DNA of 64,000 nucleotides from assembly GCF_024807945.1 (NCBI RefSeq), contig NZ_JANUFD010000014.1:62001-126000 (forward strand), in the 5' to 3' direction. The stretch comes from Pseudomonas sp. JUb42. GTDB taxonomy: Bacteria > Pseudomonadota > Gammaproteobacteria > Pseudomonadales > Pseudomonadaceae. The notes beneath the pieces are model-generated. The model worked only from the letters and a program-made list of their open reading frames with translations. It did not search any database and was not told where the DNA came from. Below are positions 14,443 to 23,455 of the stretch, in pieces. How positions within the stretch are numbered: the first letter of the stretch is position 1; the number at the start of each line of letters is the position of its first letter. The position numbers and the translations under genes are program-made.

Positions 14443-16743
14443 ATGGCTAAATACTGGCTCCAAGACGCAGGCTTTCTGGAATACTCTGACCTCATGACCG
14501 ATACCACTGCAGATCAGCTCTTGAAACAAGCCATCGCCCTGCATCGCGCCGGGCAGTGGCCGGACGCCGAGCGGCTGTATCGGACGATTCTTCAAGCTCA
14601 GCCGCATCACGCCAGTGCCAACCATAACCTTGGCATGCTGGCCCTGGCCGCCCATACGCCTCAGGCAGCGTTGCCATGGCTCAAGCGTGCGCTGGAAGCC
14701 GAGCCGGGTGTCGAGCAGTTCTGGCAGAGTTACATTCAGGCCCTGATCAATGCAGGCCAAACGAGCCAGGCCCAACAATTACTCATGGCCGCGCCGTTGC
14801 AACATCGGCAGAATCTCGACAGGCATTTCGACCTGCCGTTGCAGACTGCCCTCACCGAGCAATTAGCCAGTCTGTATGAACAGCACCGTCTCGACGAAGC
14901 CGTCATAACCGCCAGGGCCTTGCTGCTGCGCCAGCCCGGCGACGCCGGGGTGCTGGGCACTCTGGCGGTGATGCTGCGCCAACAAGGCCAACTGCGAGCG
15001 TCCGCCGATTGTTATGCCCAGGCTATTCCTCTGCATCCACATAACGCGCAGTTGCACGCCAATTACGGTCTCTGCCTGTTGGCGCTGAATGAGCCGCAGC
15101 AAGCCCTAGGTATGGCGCAGCGGGCGCTGCAGCTTGAGCCACGGCACCTCGGCGCATTGATCAATGGCGGCAATGCTCTGAAAGCACTGGGCCGTGTGGA
15201 CGAAGCCATCAGTGCTTATCGCCAGGCCCTGAGCATCAACGCGCAACTGCTGAGTGCGCTGATCAATCTGGGCGCGTTGCTGAACCGACAGAACCAGCCG
15301 GCCCAGGCCCAGATCCATGCCGAACAGGCCCTGGCCATCGAACCCGATAACGCTGATGCGCTGCTTATTCTCGGCACGGCCCTGCAAAAGCAGGATCTGC
15401 TGGCTGGCGCCATTGCCGCCTTTCGCCGGGTTGTCGCCTTGCGGCCAGCCGACGCCAAGACCCATACCACCCTGCTGTTTCTGTTGATGCACGATGAAGC
15501 GCAACCCCCCGCAGACCTGCTTGCTGCGCACCTGAGGTTTGCCGACTGCTTTGAAGCGCCGCTGCGGGGCAAATGGCCCGTCCACAGCAACCGCCGTGAG
15601 CCCGATCGCCGTCTGCGCGTCGGTTTTGTCTCCGGCGATTTGCGCAATCATGCGGTGGCGCACTTTATCGAACCGGTCTGGGCCAACCTCGACCCGGCGC
15701 TGTTGGATGTCTGGGTCTATGCCAATCATCCGCGCGAAGATGCCGTGACCCAGCGCCTGCGCCAACAGGTGCCTAATTGGCGTAAGGTTGACGGCCTTGG
15801 CGACGAGCAATTGGCCGCGCAGATTCAGGCCGATGGCATCGACATTCTTATCGACCTGTCCGGGCATACCGAACTCAATCGCTTGCTGACCTTCGCCCGC
15901 AAGCCGGCGCCGGTGCAGGCCACCTGGATCGGCTACCCCGGCACCACCGGCATGAGCAGCATCGATTACCTGATCTGCGACCCGTTCAACGCGCCGCAGG
16001 GGTTATACGAACGTTACTACAGCGAACGTTTCGCCCGACTGCCGTCCACCGGAGCCTTCGCGCCCGCTGCCAGCGCGCCGCCCGTCAATGCACTGCCTGC
16101 GCTGGAAAACGGCTATGTCACCTTCGCCAGCTTCAATCGCGTCAGCAAACTGGGCGACAGTGTGGTTCGAGCCTGGAGCCGTGTGTTGCAAGGTGTGCCG
16201 GATTCGCGACTGCTGTTGGCCCATGTCGATAGCGATGCCTTGGGTCAGCAACTGATCGCCCGTTTTGCCCGCCACGGTATTGCCCCTGAACGTCTGCGCG
16301 TGCTCCCCCGGTTCAGCCTCAATGAATACCTGGCCTTGCATCAGCAGGTCGATATCATCCTCGACACCTGGCCCTATACCGGCGGCACCACCAGTAATCA
16401 CGCGGTCTGGATGGGCGTGCCGGTGGTGACCTTGCGCGGGCCGTCTCGTGCCCACTGTCAGAGCGCTGCGGTTCTGGGGCGCACCGGGCTGGGGGACTGG
16501 GTGGCCGATGACGTGGAAGGCTTCGTTGGCATGGCCATACGGCACGCAGCCGATCTGCACGCCCTGGCGCGTTTACGTGCAGGCATGCGCGATCAATGGC
16601 GGGCATCGCCATGGCGCCAGGCGAGCACTGTTGCCCGAGGCCTTGAAGCCGGTGTGCGGGTGATGTGGCAACGCTGGTGCGCGGGTTTGCCCGCCGAGGA
16701 TTTCCAGGTACCCGCTGCTGCAATCCAGATCAACCTGAAGTAG
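14443..16743 (+). CDS. TPR protein with O-GlcNAc-transferase-like (SPINDLY, GT41) domain
   Basis: The first 350 or so residues are tandem TPRs (AIALHRAGQWPDAERLYRTI, ALGRVDEAISAYRQALSINA and others). A GT41 domain follows: GFVSGDLRNHAVAHFIEPVW, DILIDLSGHTELNRLLTFAR, APVQATWIGYPGTTGMSSID, FASFNRVSKLGDSVVRAW with the conserved Lys, and DIILDTWPYTGGTTSNHAVW near the C-terminus. Such cytosolic enzymes transfer sugars to protein hydroxyls; bacterial ones often glycosylate flagellin or adhesins. The start at 14443 has AGGGG upstream; an alternative start at 14494 (MTDTTADQLL) fits homologues better in sequence but lacks a clear ribosome site. A NeuD-like acetyltransferase gene follows after 7 bases. 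Confidence 0.9.
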   Translation: MAKYWLQDAGFLEYSDLMTDTTADQLLKQAIALHRAGQWPDAERLYRTILQAQPHHASANHNLGMLALAAHTPQAALPWLKRALEAEPGVEQFWQSYIQALINAGQTSQAQQLLMAAPLQHRQNLDRHFDLPLQTALTEQLASLYEQHRLDEAVITARALLLRQPGDAGVLGTLAVMLRQQGQLRASADCYAQAIPLHPHNAQLHANYGLCLLALNEPQQALGMAQRALQLEPRHLGALINGGNALKALGRVDEAISAYRQALSINAQLLSALINLGALLNRQNQPAQAQIHAEQALAIEPDNADALLILGTALQKQDLLAGAIAAFRRVVALRPADAKTHTTLLFLLMHDEAQPPADLLAAHLRFADCFEAPLRGKWPVHSNRREPDRRLRVGFVSGDLRNHAVAHFIEPVWANLDPALLDVWVYANHPREDAVTQRLRQQVPNWRKVDGLGDEQLAAQIQADGIDILIDLSGHTELNRLLTFARKPAPVQATWIGYPGTTGMSSIDYLICDPFNAPQGLYERYYSERFARLPSTGAFAPAASAPPVNALPALENGYVTFASFNRVSKLGDSVVRAWSRVLQGVPDSRLLLAHVDSDALGQQLIARFARHGIAPERLRVLPRFSLNEYLALHQQVDIILDTWPYTGGTTSNHAVWMGVPVVTLRGPSRAHCQSAAVLGRTGLGDWVADDVEGFVGMAIRHAADLHALARLRAGMRDQWRASPWRQASTVARGLEAGVRVMWQRWCAGLPAEDFQVPAAAIQINLK

Positions 16744-16750
16744 GCACACC

Positions 16751-17452
16751 ATGCATACCAATGACGCAGCCCTGGTCAGCTCCAACGATGTTGTCCTGTT
16801 TGGCGCTGATACCTTCGCCAGCCTGGCCTGGTTCTGCCTGACCCACGACAGCCCCTGGCGCGTACGCGCCTTCACCGTCGATGCGGCTTACCTGAGCAAT
16901 GGCAGCCACGAAGGTTTGCCCGTGGTGCCATTCGAGCAGCTCCTGGAACACTACCCACCGGACAAAGTGCGTCTGCTCCTGCCACTGGGTTACCACGCCA
17001 TCAACGGCCTGCGCCGCGAGCGCTATCTGCAGGCCAAGGCCATGGGTTATCAATTCATCAGCTACGTCTCCAGCCGCGCCAGTACCTGGCCGGATCTGCA
17101 AGTCGGTGAAAACACGCTGATCTACGAACACGCCATCATCCAGCCGTTTGCCCGCATCGGCAGCAACGTGATCATCCGCAGCGGCACGCATATCTCCCAT
17201 CATTGTCAGGTGGCCGATCATGCCTTTGTCGCGGCGGGGGTCACCCTGGGCGGCAATGTGCGGATAGGCGAGCAGGCGTTTATCGGCTTGGGCGCTATAT
17301 TGCGCGACGGCATACAGATTGCCGAACGCACCTTCGTGGGGGCAGGTGCTGTGGTTTTGCGTGATACCGAAGCCGATGGGGTGTATGTCGGCAATCCGGC
17401 GCGCAAGGGTGAGCGCACGGCGCAGCAAGTGACAGGTTTTCAATCGTCATAG
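16751..17452 (+). CDS. NeuD/PglD-type sugar O/N-acetyltransferase (left-handed beta-helix)
   Basis: The 233-residue protein begins with a Rossmann-like PglD_N region (NDVVLFGADTFASLAWFCLT) and continues with hexapeptide repeats that build a left-handed beta-helix: IGSNVIIRSGTHISHHCQVA, DHAFVAAGVTLGGNVRIGEQ, AFIGLGAILRDGIQIAERTF, VGAGAVVLRDTEADGVYVGN. Family members transfer acetyl from acetyl-CoA to nucleotide-sugars or sialic-acid-like sugars. Seven bases separate it from the GT41 gene, so the two likely act together in decorating a surface protein or glycan. A terminator follows. Confidence 0.88.
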   Translation: MHTNDAALVSSNDVVLFGADTFASLAWFCLTHDSPWRVRAFTVDAAYLSNGSHEGLPVVPFEQLLEHYPPDKVRLLLPLGYHAINGLRRERYLQAKAMGYQFISYVSSRASTWPDLQVGENTLIYEHAIIQPFARIGSNVIIRSGTHISHHCQVADHAFVAAGVTLGGNVRIGEQAFIGLGAILRDGIQIAERTFVGAGAVVLRDTEADGVYVGNPARKGERTAQQVTGFQSS

Positions 17453-17457
17453 AAACG

Positions 17458-17493
17458 AAAAAGCCCGGCTCATTGGGTGGGTGCGGGGCTTTT
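17458..17493 (+). terminator. Rho-independent terminator after the GT41-NeuD pair
   Basis: AAAAGCCCGG pairs with CGGGGCTTTT around a 14-base loop, immediately downstream of the acetyltransferase stop, with T residues following. Confidence 0.75.
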
Positions 17494-17701
17494 ACCGCTT
17501 GTCACATTCGACGTTGGGCAAAGAGTGTTATCAGTTTTGTCTTGGGGGACCGGGTAGAAATACTTTGTCTTCGATTTAGGTTTTACGACTGCAGAATCTG
17601 CCACTTAGTCTGGGCACCCACTGTGAGTGCACGAACGCTCTAACGACAAATGCCGTCGCTTCGCCCTCGTGCCTCATGAGCGTGTGCAACCTGGCGGGAT
17701 A

Positions 17702-18892
17702 ATGGAAATGTCCAAGCGTATAGATTTAGCGGTTCCCTTCGAAGAAAAGGATGAGGCAAAGAAGTTCTACGTAGAGTGGGACGATGAAAAACGTGTCTGG
17801 TGGACCACCGAAGCATTCATGTGTAAGGAACTCGAACGCTGGCTTCCATTCCAGCCAACACCCGAGGAGGTTATTGAGTCACTGCCTGCCTTCGCCTCGA
17901 CGGATGACGACAGGACGTCTGTGGAGCTGATGTCTCAGACCTGCGAATTTGCGGAGTGGATGCTGTTGATGCTTCCGGGCGGCCTGTGGGGAGCATTTCT
18001 ACGGGCTGATCTGGAAGGTCGTGCGGCTTCGGCTGTTGCAGAGGGTCATTATCAGGACGGGTGTCGTTACCTTTCCGGCAAGCCCGCTGACACGCTGGGT
18101 TTCATGCGCGAGAATCGTATTTATCAGGGCGTACTCGGGAAGGACGACGACAGTTGGCCCCTCGATGCCGCTGATCATGATGATCTCGATGGGAGCAGCC
18201 CCTCGTACTGCGTCGGCCTGCTTACCGTAGGCAATCAGACCCTCGAAGTTCAGCTGCCTGCGAGCTGCGAAAAGCTGATGGCTCATCTGGCTGATCACGC
18301 CCCGGTGCCCCACCGGGATAGCAGGCTTTCCCTGCAGGTGTTCGCTTATCTGGATAGCTACACTCCTGACTCGGTGAAATATCCCCTGCGCGAGCAATTG
18401 CACCTGGCTCGTGAGATCTCACAGAAGCTTTGTATCCCGATGTCTTCGCTCGAGCGTGAGAACCGCGCCGCTTGTGCGGCCTTTATTGCCCAGCACAAAG
18501 CGGAGCTGACGATGTACCGCGCGATCTTCAAAGAGTTGAACTCCGGGATGTGGCCATTGGCGAAGCTCATTAATAACTACGTGAAATGGTCGGCGGCCAG
18601 GAGTGCGCTTTCCAGCGATGTTGCGTGGGAGTCCATTGCCGAATCGCTGGGCGTGAAAACCAGGGCGACCGTCGAAAAATATGCCGCGTCAGCCACCCAG
18701 GCCGAAATTGAGACGCCCGAACTACTGACTGAGCCTTTATTCCAGGACTTGATTCAGCTTGGACGAGAGGGGGCGAGTGTAGAACTGGCAGTGCGGGAGA
18801 GGGTAGAAGCCCTGACTTGGCAGCGCTTCAGTCGAGAGCGTTTGATCAGGGCTGCGCTGCGTAAGCAAGCGACCATCGAACGGGTTGAATGA
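17702..18892 (+). CDS. DUF5710-domain protein of unknown function
   Basis: The frame is open from 17627, but the ATG at 17702 (or 17708) is preferred because the DUF5710-like domain starts right there: RIDLAVPFEEKDEAKKFYVE, WDDEKRVWWTTEAFMCKELE, RWLP, the pattern of a small domain found in plasmid primases and relaxase-associated proteins. The remaining 340 or so residues show no recognised motif; they are mostly helical, with an acidic stretch DSWPLDAADHDDLDG, and no signal peptide or transmembrane segment. The ribosome site (GGCGGGA) is weak. The gene stands alone between the acetyltransferase and the convergent ychF, in plainer codon usage than its neighbours, which suggests acquisition. 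Confidence 0.6.
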   Translation: MEMSKRIDLAVPFEEKDEAKKFYVEWDDEKRVWWTTEAFMCKELERWLPFQPTPEEVIESLPAFASTDDDRTSVELMSQTCEFAEWMLLMLPGGLWGAFLRADLEGRAASAVAEGHYQDGCRYLSGKPADTLGFMRENRIYQGVLGKDDDSWPLDAADHDDLDGSSPSYCVGLLTVGNQTLEVQLPASCEKLMAHLADHAPVPHRDSRLSLQVFAYLDSYTPDSVKYPLREQLHLAREISQKLCIPMSSLERENRAACAAFIAQHKAELTMYRAIFKELNSGMWPLAKLINNYVKWSAARSALSSDVAWESIAESLGVKTRATVEKYAASATQAEIETPELLTEPLFQDLIQLGREGASVELAVRERVEALTWQRFSRERLIRAALRKQATIERVE

Positions 18893-18937
18893 ACCGAACA
18901 ATCTGCCGCATAAACCAAATGCACCCCCCAGAAACAG

Positions 18938-18962
18938 CAAAACCGCGACAGGCGCGGTTTTG
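18938..18962. terminator. Bidirectional terminator between DUF5710 gene and ychF
   Basis: CAAAACCGC-GACAG-GCGGTTTTG-like palindrome with A-rich and T-rich flanks lies between convergent stops, so it can end transcription from both sides. Confidence 0.75.
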
Positions 18963-19020
18963 TTGAGGGTTCTCCGGTTTCTCGGTGTTTCAGCGAACAC
19001 CTTGAAACCGGATGTGCCAA

Positions 19021-20121
19021 TCAGACGTTAAAGCGGAAGTGCAGCACGTCACCGTCTTTGACGATGTAGTCCTTGCCTTCCAGGCGCCATTTACCGGCTT
19101 CCTTGGTTCCGGCTTCACCCTTGTACTGGATGAAGTCGTTGTAGGCGATGCACTCGGCGCGGATAAAGCCTTTTTCGAAGTCGGTGTGGATTACGCCGGC
19201 CGCCTGTGGCGCGGTAGCGCCGACTTTTACGGTCCAGGCGCGGACTTCTTCGACACCAGCAGTGAAGTAGGTCTGCAGGTTGAGCATTTCGTAGCCTGCG
19301 CGGATCACGCGGTTCAGGCCAGGCTCTTCGAGGCCCAGGGCTTCGAGGAACATGTCTTTCTCTTCGCCGTCATCGAGCTCGGCGATTTCCGCTTCGATCT
19401 TGTTGCACACCGGCACCACGATCGCGCCTTCTTCGTCGGCAATGGCTTTCACCACGTCCAGCAACGGGTTGTTCTCGAAACCGTCTTCGGCGACGTTGGC
19501 GATGTACATGACCGGCTTGGTGGTCAGCAGGTGGAAGCCACGGATGACCTGCTTCTCGTCGGCGCTCATGTTTTTCATCAGGCTGCGCGCTGGCTTGCCT
19601 TCGGTGAAGTGGTTGATCAACTGCTCCAGCAGGCCCTTCTGGACCACGGCATCCTTGTCGCCGCCCTTGGCGTTGCGCGCGACTTTCTGCAGTTGCTTCT
19701 CGCAGCTGTCGAGGTCGGCGAAGATCAGTTCCAGGTCGATGATTTCGATATCGCGCTTGGGGTCGACGCTGTTGGCGACGTGGATGACGTTGTCATCCTC
19801 GAAGCAGCGGACCACGTGGGCGATGGCATCGGTCTCACGGATGTTGGCGAGGAACTTGTTGCCCAGGCCTTCACCCTTGGACGCGCCCGCCACGAGGCCG
19901 GCGATGTCGACGAACTCCATGGTGGTCGGCAGGATGCGCTTTGGATTGACGATCGCGGCCAGGGCATCCAGGCGCGGGTCGGGCATCGGTACGATGCCGC
20001 TGTTCGGTTCGATGGTGCAGAAGGGAAAGTTCTCCGCCGCGATACCGGATTTGGTCAGGGCGTTGAACAGGGTGGACTTGCCGACGTTGGGCAGGCCGAC
20101 GATGCCGCAATTGAATCCCAT
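19021..20121 (-). CDS. ychF: Redox-responsive ATPase YchF (Obg family)
   Basis: The 366-residue protein has the G1 motif GLPNVGKSTLFNALT at about 10-24, the effector segment of the Obg family, DIAGLVAGASKGEGLGNKFL (G3) and the relaxed G4 motif typical of the ATP-preferring YchF (VCNKIEAE). The C-terminal TGS domain ends in KDGDVLHFRFNV. YchF binds ribosomes and modulates stress responses. It lies 21 bases after pth in the same orientation, a widely conserved pair. Confidence 0.97.
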   Translation of the reverse strand: MGFNCGIVGLPNVGKSTLFNALTKSGIAAENFPFCTIEPNSGIVPMPDPRLDALAAIVNPKRILPTTMEFVDIAGLVAGASKGEGLGNKFLANIRETDAIAHVVRCFEDDNVIHVANSVDPKRDIEIIDLELIFADLDSCEKQLQKVARNAKGGDKDAVVQKGLLEQLINHFTEGKPARSLMKNMSADEKQVIRGFHLLTTKPVMYIANVAEDGFENNPLLDVVKAIADEEGAIVVPVCNKIEAEIAELDDGEEKDMFLEALGLEEPGLNRVIRAGYEMLNLQTYFTAGVEEVRAWTVKVGATAPQAAGVIHTDFEKGFIRAECIAYNDFIQYKGEAGTKEAGKWRLEGKDYIVKDGDVLHFRFNV

Positions 20122-20142
20122 GGTGTTTCCCCTCGAGTGGTG

Positions 20143-20727
20143 TCAGGCCTTCTGGCTGTGCAGGTTTTTCATCGCCCGGTTCCATTCACCGGCGAAGATA
20201 TCCGGCAGCACGCCGAGGGCAAAGTCGATGCTGGCGTCCAGTTTTTCCTGTTCGGCGCGCGGCGCTCGACCCAGGACAAAACCGGAGACCTTGCTGGCAT
20301 CGCCCGGGTGGCCAATGCCAAGCCGCAAGCGATGGAAGGTGTTCTGGTTGCCGAGCTGCGCAATGATGTCGCGCAACCCGTTATGACCGCCATGGCCGCC
20401 GCCAACCTTGAGCTTGGCAACGCCCGGAGGCAAGTCCAGTTCGTCATGCGCCACCAGGATCGCGTCTACCGGGATGCGGTAGAAACCGGCGAGAGCCGCT
20501 ACGGCCTGGCCGCTGCGGTTCATGTAGGTGGTGGGTATCAGCAGACGAACATCCTGACCCTGGTGCGTGAAGCGCCCGGTCAGGCCGAAGAATTTGCGCT
20601 CGGCGACGAGATTGACTCGTTGCGCCGCAGCGATACGCTCAACGAAAAGAGCCCCTGCGTTATGCCGGGTCTGTTCGTATTCAGTGCCTGGATTTCCCAG
20701 GCCAACGATCAGTTGTATGGCGGTCAC
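20143..20727 (-). CDS. pth: Peptidyl-tRNA hydrolase
   Basis: The 194-residue enzyme frees tRNA from stalled peptidyl-tRNA. It shows the N-terminal signature LIVGLGNPGTEYEQTRHNAG with the catalytic His18 of TRHNAG, TYMNRSGQAV, and LVAHDELDLPPGVAKLKVGG containing the active-site Asp. It sits between rplY (43 bases upstream) and ychF, the usual pth neighbourhood. Confidence 0.97.
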   Translation of the reverse strand: MTAIQLIVGLGNPGTEYEQTRHNAGALFVERIAAAQRVNLVAERKFFGLTGRFTHQGQDVRLLIPTTYMNRSGQAVAALAGFYRIPVDAILVAHDELDLPPGVAKLKVGGGHGGHNGLRDIIAQLGNQNTFHRLRLGIGHPGDASKVSGFVLGRAPRAEQEKLDASIDFALGVLPDIFAGEWNRAMKNLHSQKA

Positions 20728-20770
20728 GACAGGGGCCCTTCTTCAGCAACTTCTGACAATGGCGAGTGGA

Positions 20771-21364
20771 TTACTCGGCAGCGTCTTCGGTTGGTGCTAC
20801 GCGTGGAGCGTGAACGTTGGCAACAGCCAGGTCGTTACCGTGCGCCAGTGCAACGAATTCAACGCCTTTAGGGGCCTTGACGTCGGACAGGTGAACGATG
20901 TCGCCGATTTCAGCGTTGTTCAGGTCGACTTCGATGAACTCAGGCAGGTCTTTCGGCAGGCAGGTCACTTCAACTTCAGCAACAACGTGCGAAATTTCGC
21001 CGCCTTTCTTGACCGGAGCAGCTTCGTTGATGAAGTGCAATGGAACGTGAGCGGTCAGTTTCTGACCAGCAACAACGCGGACGAAGTCAGCGTGCAGCAC
21101 GTGGCCTTTGGCCGGGTGACGCTGCAGGGCTTTGATGACGACGTTTTGCTTGGTGCCACCGATGTTCAGCTCGATGATGTGGCTGTAAGCCGCTTCGTTT
21201 TCGAGCAGTTTGGCAACTTCTTTGGCCAGCATGCTGATGGACTCAGGGGCTTTTTCGCCGCCGTAGACTACAGCTGGAACCAGGCTTGCGAGACGACGCA
21301 GGCGGCGGCTCGCACCTTTCCCCAGGTCGGAACGCACTTCAGCATTCAGGGTAAAATCGTTCAT
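20771..21364 (-). CDS. rplY: 50S ribosomal protein L25, CTC form
   Basis: The frame extends upstream to 21388, but MNDFTLNAEVRSDLGKGASR at 21364, preceded by GGAGATACAAC, is the natural start and gives 197 residues. The N-terminal half is the 5S rRNA-binding L25 domain; the C-terminal half (EVEVTCLPKDLPEFIEVDLN, GDIVHLSDVKAPKGVEF) is the TL5/CTC beta domain. It is separated from prs by a terminator, so it has its own promoter, and leads into pth. Confidence 0.96.
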   Translation of the reverse strand: MNDFTLNAEVRSDLGKGASRRLRRLASLVPAVVYGGEKAPESISMLAKEVAKLLENEAAYSHIIELNIGGTKQNVVIKALQRHPAKGHVLHADFVRVVAGQKLTAHVPLHFINEAAPVKKGGEISHVVAEVEVTCLPKDLPEFIEVDLNNAEIGDIVHLSDVKAPKGVEFVALAHGNDLAVANVHAPRVAPTEDAAE

Positions 21365-21428
21365 GTTGTATCTCCAAATTAGCCACATTCGACTGGCGTT
21401 TGCGACCGACGCCAGGACGATATGGGCA

Positions 21429-21471
21429 AAAAAGCCCCGCCCCGACGGAATGTCGGGGCGGGGCGCTTTTC
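21429..21471 (-). terminator. Rho-independent terminator downstream of prs
   Basis: AAAAGCCCCGCCCCGACGG pairs with the following TCGGGGCGGGGCGCTTTT, a very strong stem between prs and rplY; on the minus strand it ends in TTTTTTGCCC. Confidence 0.9.
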
Positions 21472-21500
21472 GTCAACGGGATGGGCGAAGGGCAGGGCCC

Positions 21501-22442
21501 TTAGCGGAACATCGCGCTGATCGATTCTTCATTGCTGATGCGGCGGACCGCCTCAGCGACAACCGGTGCGATATCCAGTTGACGGATACGGCTACAGGCT
21601 TGTGCAGCAGCGGACAACGGGATGGTGTTGGTCACCACCAGTTCGTCCAGCACTGAGTTTTCGATGTTCTCGATTGCACGACCCGACAATACAGGGTGTG
21701 TGCAATACGCGAATACCTTGGCAGCGCCATGCTCTTTCAGGGCCTTGGCCGCGTGGCACAGAGTGCCGGCGGTATCGACCATGTCATCAACCAGAATGCA
21801 GGTACGCCCTTCGACGTCGCCGATGATATGCATCACTTCAGAGTGATTGGCTTTCTCGCGGCGTTTGTCGATGATCCCGAGATCGACGCCCAGGGATTTG
21901 GCAACAGCTCGTGCACGCACGACGCCACCGATATCCGGGGATACGATCATCAGGTTTTCAAAGCGCTGATCTTCAATGTCATCCACCAGAACCGGGGAGC
22001 CGTAGATGTTATCTACCGGAATATCGAAGAAACCCTGAATCTGGTCAGCATGCAGATCAACCGTGAGAACACGGTCGATGCCGACTACGGTGAGCATGTC
22101 AGCGACGACTTTCGCGCTTATTGCCACACGTGCGGAACGCGGACGGCGATCCTGACGGGCATAACCAAAGTAAGGAATAACAGCTGTGATTCGAGTCGCT
22201 GAGGAGCGGCGGAAGGCATCAGCCATCACGACGAGTTCCATCAGGTTATCGTTGGTCGGAGCGCAAGTCGGCTGAATAATGAAGACGTCTTTACCGCGAA
22301 CGTTTTCATTGATTTCCGCAGTAATTTCGCCGTCGGAGAACTTACCGACAGAAATATCACCGAGAGGAATATGCAGCTGACGTACGACACGTCGAGCCAG
22401 ATCGGGGTTAGCGTTCCCCGTAAAGACCATCATCTTGGACAC
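21501..22442 (-). CDS. prs: Ribose-phosphate pyrophosphokinase
   Basis: Translation is taken from the GTG at 22442 (VSKMMVFTGNANPDL), giving 313 residues, the usual length; the frame upstream runs into the tRNA gene and is not coding. Prs makes PRPP from ribose-5-phosphate and ATP. Motifs include the catalytic flexible loop region YARQDRRPRSARVAISAKVV, the PRPP loop ILVDDMVDTAGTLCHAA and the family end RISNEESISAMFR. It follows tRNA-Gln and ispE in the conserved ispE-tRNA-prs order. Confidence 0.96.
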   Translation of the reverse strand: MSKMMVFTGNANPDLARRVVRQLHIPLGDISVGKFSDGEITAEINENVRGKDVFIIQPTCAPTNDNLMELVVMADAFRRSSATRITAVIPYFGYARQDRRPRSARVAISAKVVADMLTVVGIDRVLTVDLHADQIQGFFDIPVDNIYGSPVLVDDIEDQRFENLMIVSPDIGGVVRARAVAKSLGVDLGIIDKRREKANHSEVMHIIGDVEGRTCILVDDMVDTAGTLCHAAKALKEHGAAKVFAYCTHPVLSGRAIENIENSVLDELVVTNTIPLSAAAQACSRIRQLDIAPVVAEAVRRISNEESISAMFR

Positions 22443-22489
22443 GCGCAGTACCTGAAGGCTGAGGGTATACCTGGATGAGTATAGGAAAA

Positions 22490-22564
22490 TGGCAGGGGCG
22501 GCTGGATTCGAACCAACGCATGGCAGGATCAAAACCTGCTGCCTTACCGCTTGGCGACGCCCCT
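22490..22564 (-). tRNA. tRNA-Gln (anticodon UUG)
   Basis: On the minus strand the acceptor arms AGGGGCG (22564-22558) and CGCCCCT (22500-22494) pair, followed by G and an encoded CCA (22492-22490). The anticodon arm GCAGG-TTTTGAT-CCTGC gives UUG, and the T arm contains GGTTCGAATCC. The gene lies between ispE and prs, as in other Pseudomonas. Confidence 0.96.
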
Positions 22565-22601
22565 GTATCTGTTGCAACGAGTACCCAGTACTCGGTTCCT
22601 T

Positions 22602-23453
22602 TTAGAGCAGACTTTGTAACTTGCGATGCAACATCGAAACGTTGCTTCCCTTTGCTACAAACCCTGTAAGGGTCTCTGTAAGAAGGGCCGAGACTTTATC
22701 AGCTTCAGCTTTGTTTGGGAAGGCCCCAAACACACAACTTCCAGTTCCGGTTAATTTTGCTTCGGTAAATTTACCTAACAAATTCAAAGCGTTACGTACA
22801 TCTGGATAACGCCTTGCTACAACCGGTAAGCAGTCATTTCGACTGTTTCCCTTGGGAACGGGGCGCACTTTAATGGGAGGTGTGTCGCGTGTCAACAGTG
22901 GATCTGAAAAAATTTCTGCTGTACTTACAGAGACTTGCGGTACGAGCACCAGATACCACGGTTCTTCGGGGTTTTCCGGGGTGAGGATTTCACCCACACC
23001 TTCGGCAAAAGCCGCGTGGCCACGGACGAAAACCGGCACATCGGCACCTAGGGTCAGGCCCAGAGCGGCGAGCTGATCCTCGCTCCAGTCCAGCTTCCAC
23101 AAATGATTGAGCGCCAGCAAAGTGGTGGCCGCATCGGAACTGCCGCCACCGATACCGCCGCCCATGGGCAGACGTTTTTCCAGCCAGATGTCCATGCCGA
23201 GCGGGCAAGCGGATTGTTTTTGCAGGGCGCGGGCGGCCTTGACGATCAGATTGCTGTCGTGGGGCACGCCGGGGACATCGGTCTGCAGGCGGATTTCGCC
23301 GTCCTCGCGTACGGCGAAGGAAAGTTCGTCGCCGTAATCGAGAAACTGAAACAGGGTTTGCAGTTCGTGATAGCCGTCAGGACGACGGCCCAGGATGTGC
23401 AACATCAGGTTGAGCTTGGCCGGGGCGGGCAGGGTCAGGCGTGGCTGGCTCAT
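22602..23453 (-). CDS. ispE: 4-diphosphocytidyl-2-C-methyl-D-erythritol kinase
   Basis: The 283-residue GHMP kinase phosphorylates CDP-ME in the MEP isoprenoid pathway. It shows LPAPAKLNLMLHILGRRPDG at the N-terminus with the catalytic Lys/His region, the phosphate-binding loop LPMGGGIGGGSSDAATTLLA, and GTGSCVFGAF in the third GHMP motif. The start lies two bases from the stop of lolB, so the lipoprotein genes and ispE form one unit. Confidence 0.96.
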   Translation of the reverse strand: MSQPRLTLPAPAKLNLMLHILGRRPDGYHELQTLFQFLDYGDELSFAVREDGEIRLQTDVPGVPHDSNLIVKAARALQKQSACPLGMDIWLEKRLPMGGGIGGGSSDAATTLLALNHLWKLDWSEDQLAALGLTLGADVPVFVRGHAAFAEGVGEILTPENPEEPWYLVLVPQVSVSTAEIFSDPLLTRDTPPIKVRPVPKGNSRNDCLPVVARRYPDVRNALNLLGKFTEAKLTGTGSCVFGAFPNKAEADKVSALLTETLTGFVAKGSNVSMLHRKLQSLL

Positions 23454-23455
23454 GC

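Noticed and set aside
12976..14778. 600-codon open frame on the minus strand across the MocR gene
   Set aside because: Shadow of the MocR and GT41 frames; the sense proteins have complete domain motifs.
19012..20871. 619-codon open frame on the plus strand, antisense to ychF and pth
   Set aside because: It mirrors two well-supported genes codon by codon and has no homology signal or ribosome site.
22443..22577. N-terminal extension of prs to 22577
   Set aside because: The extension reads through the tRNA-Gln gene; the GTG at 22442 gives the normal 313-residue length.
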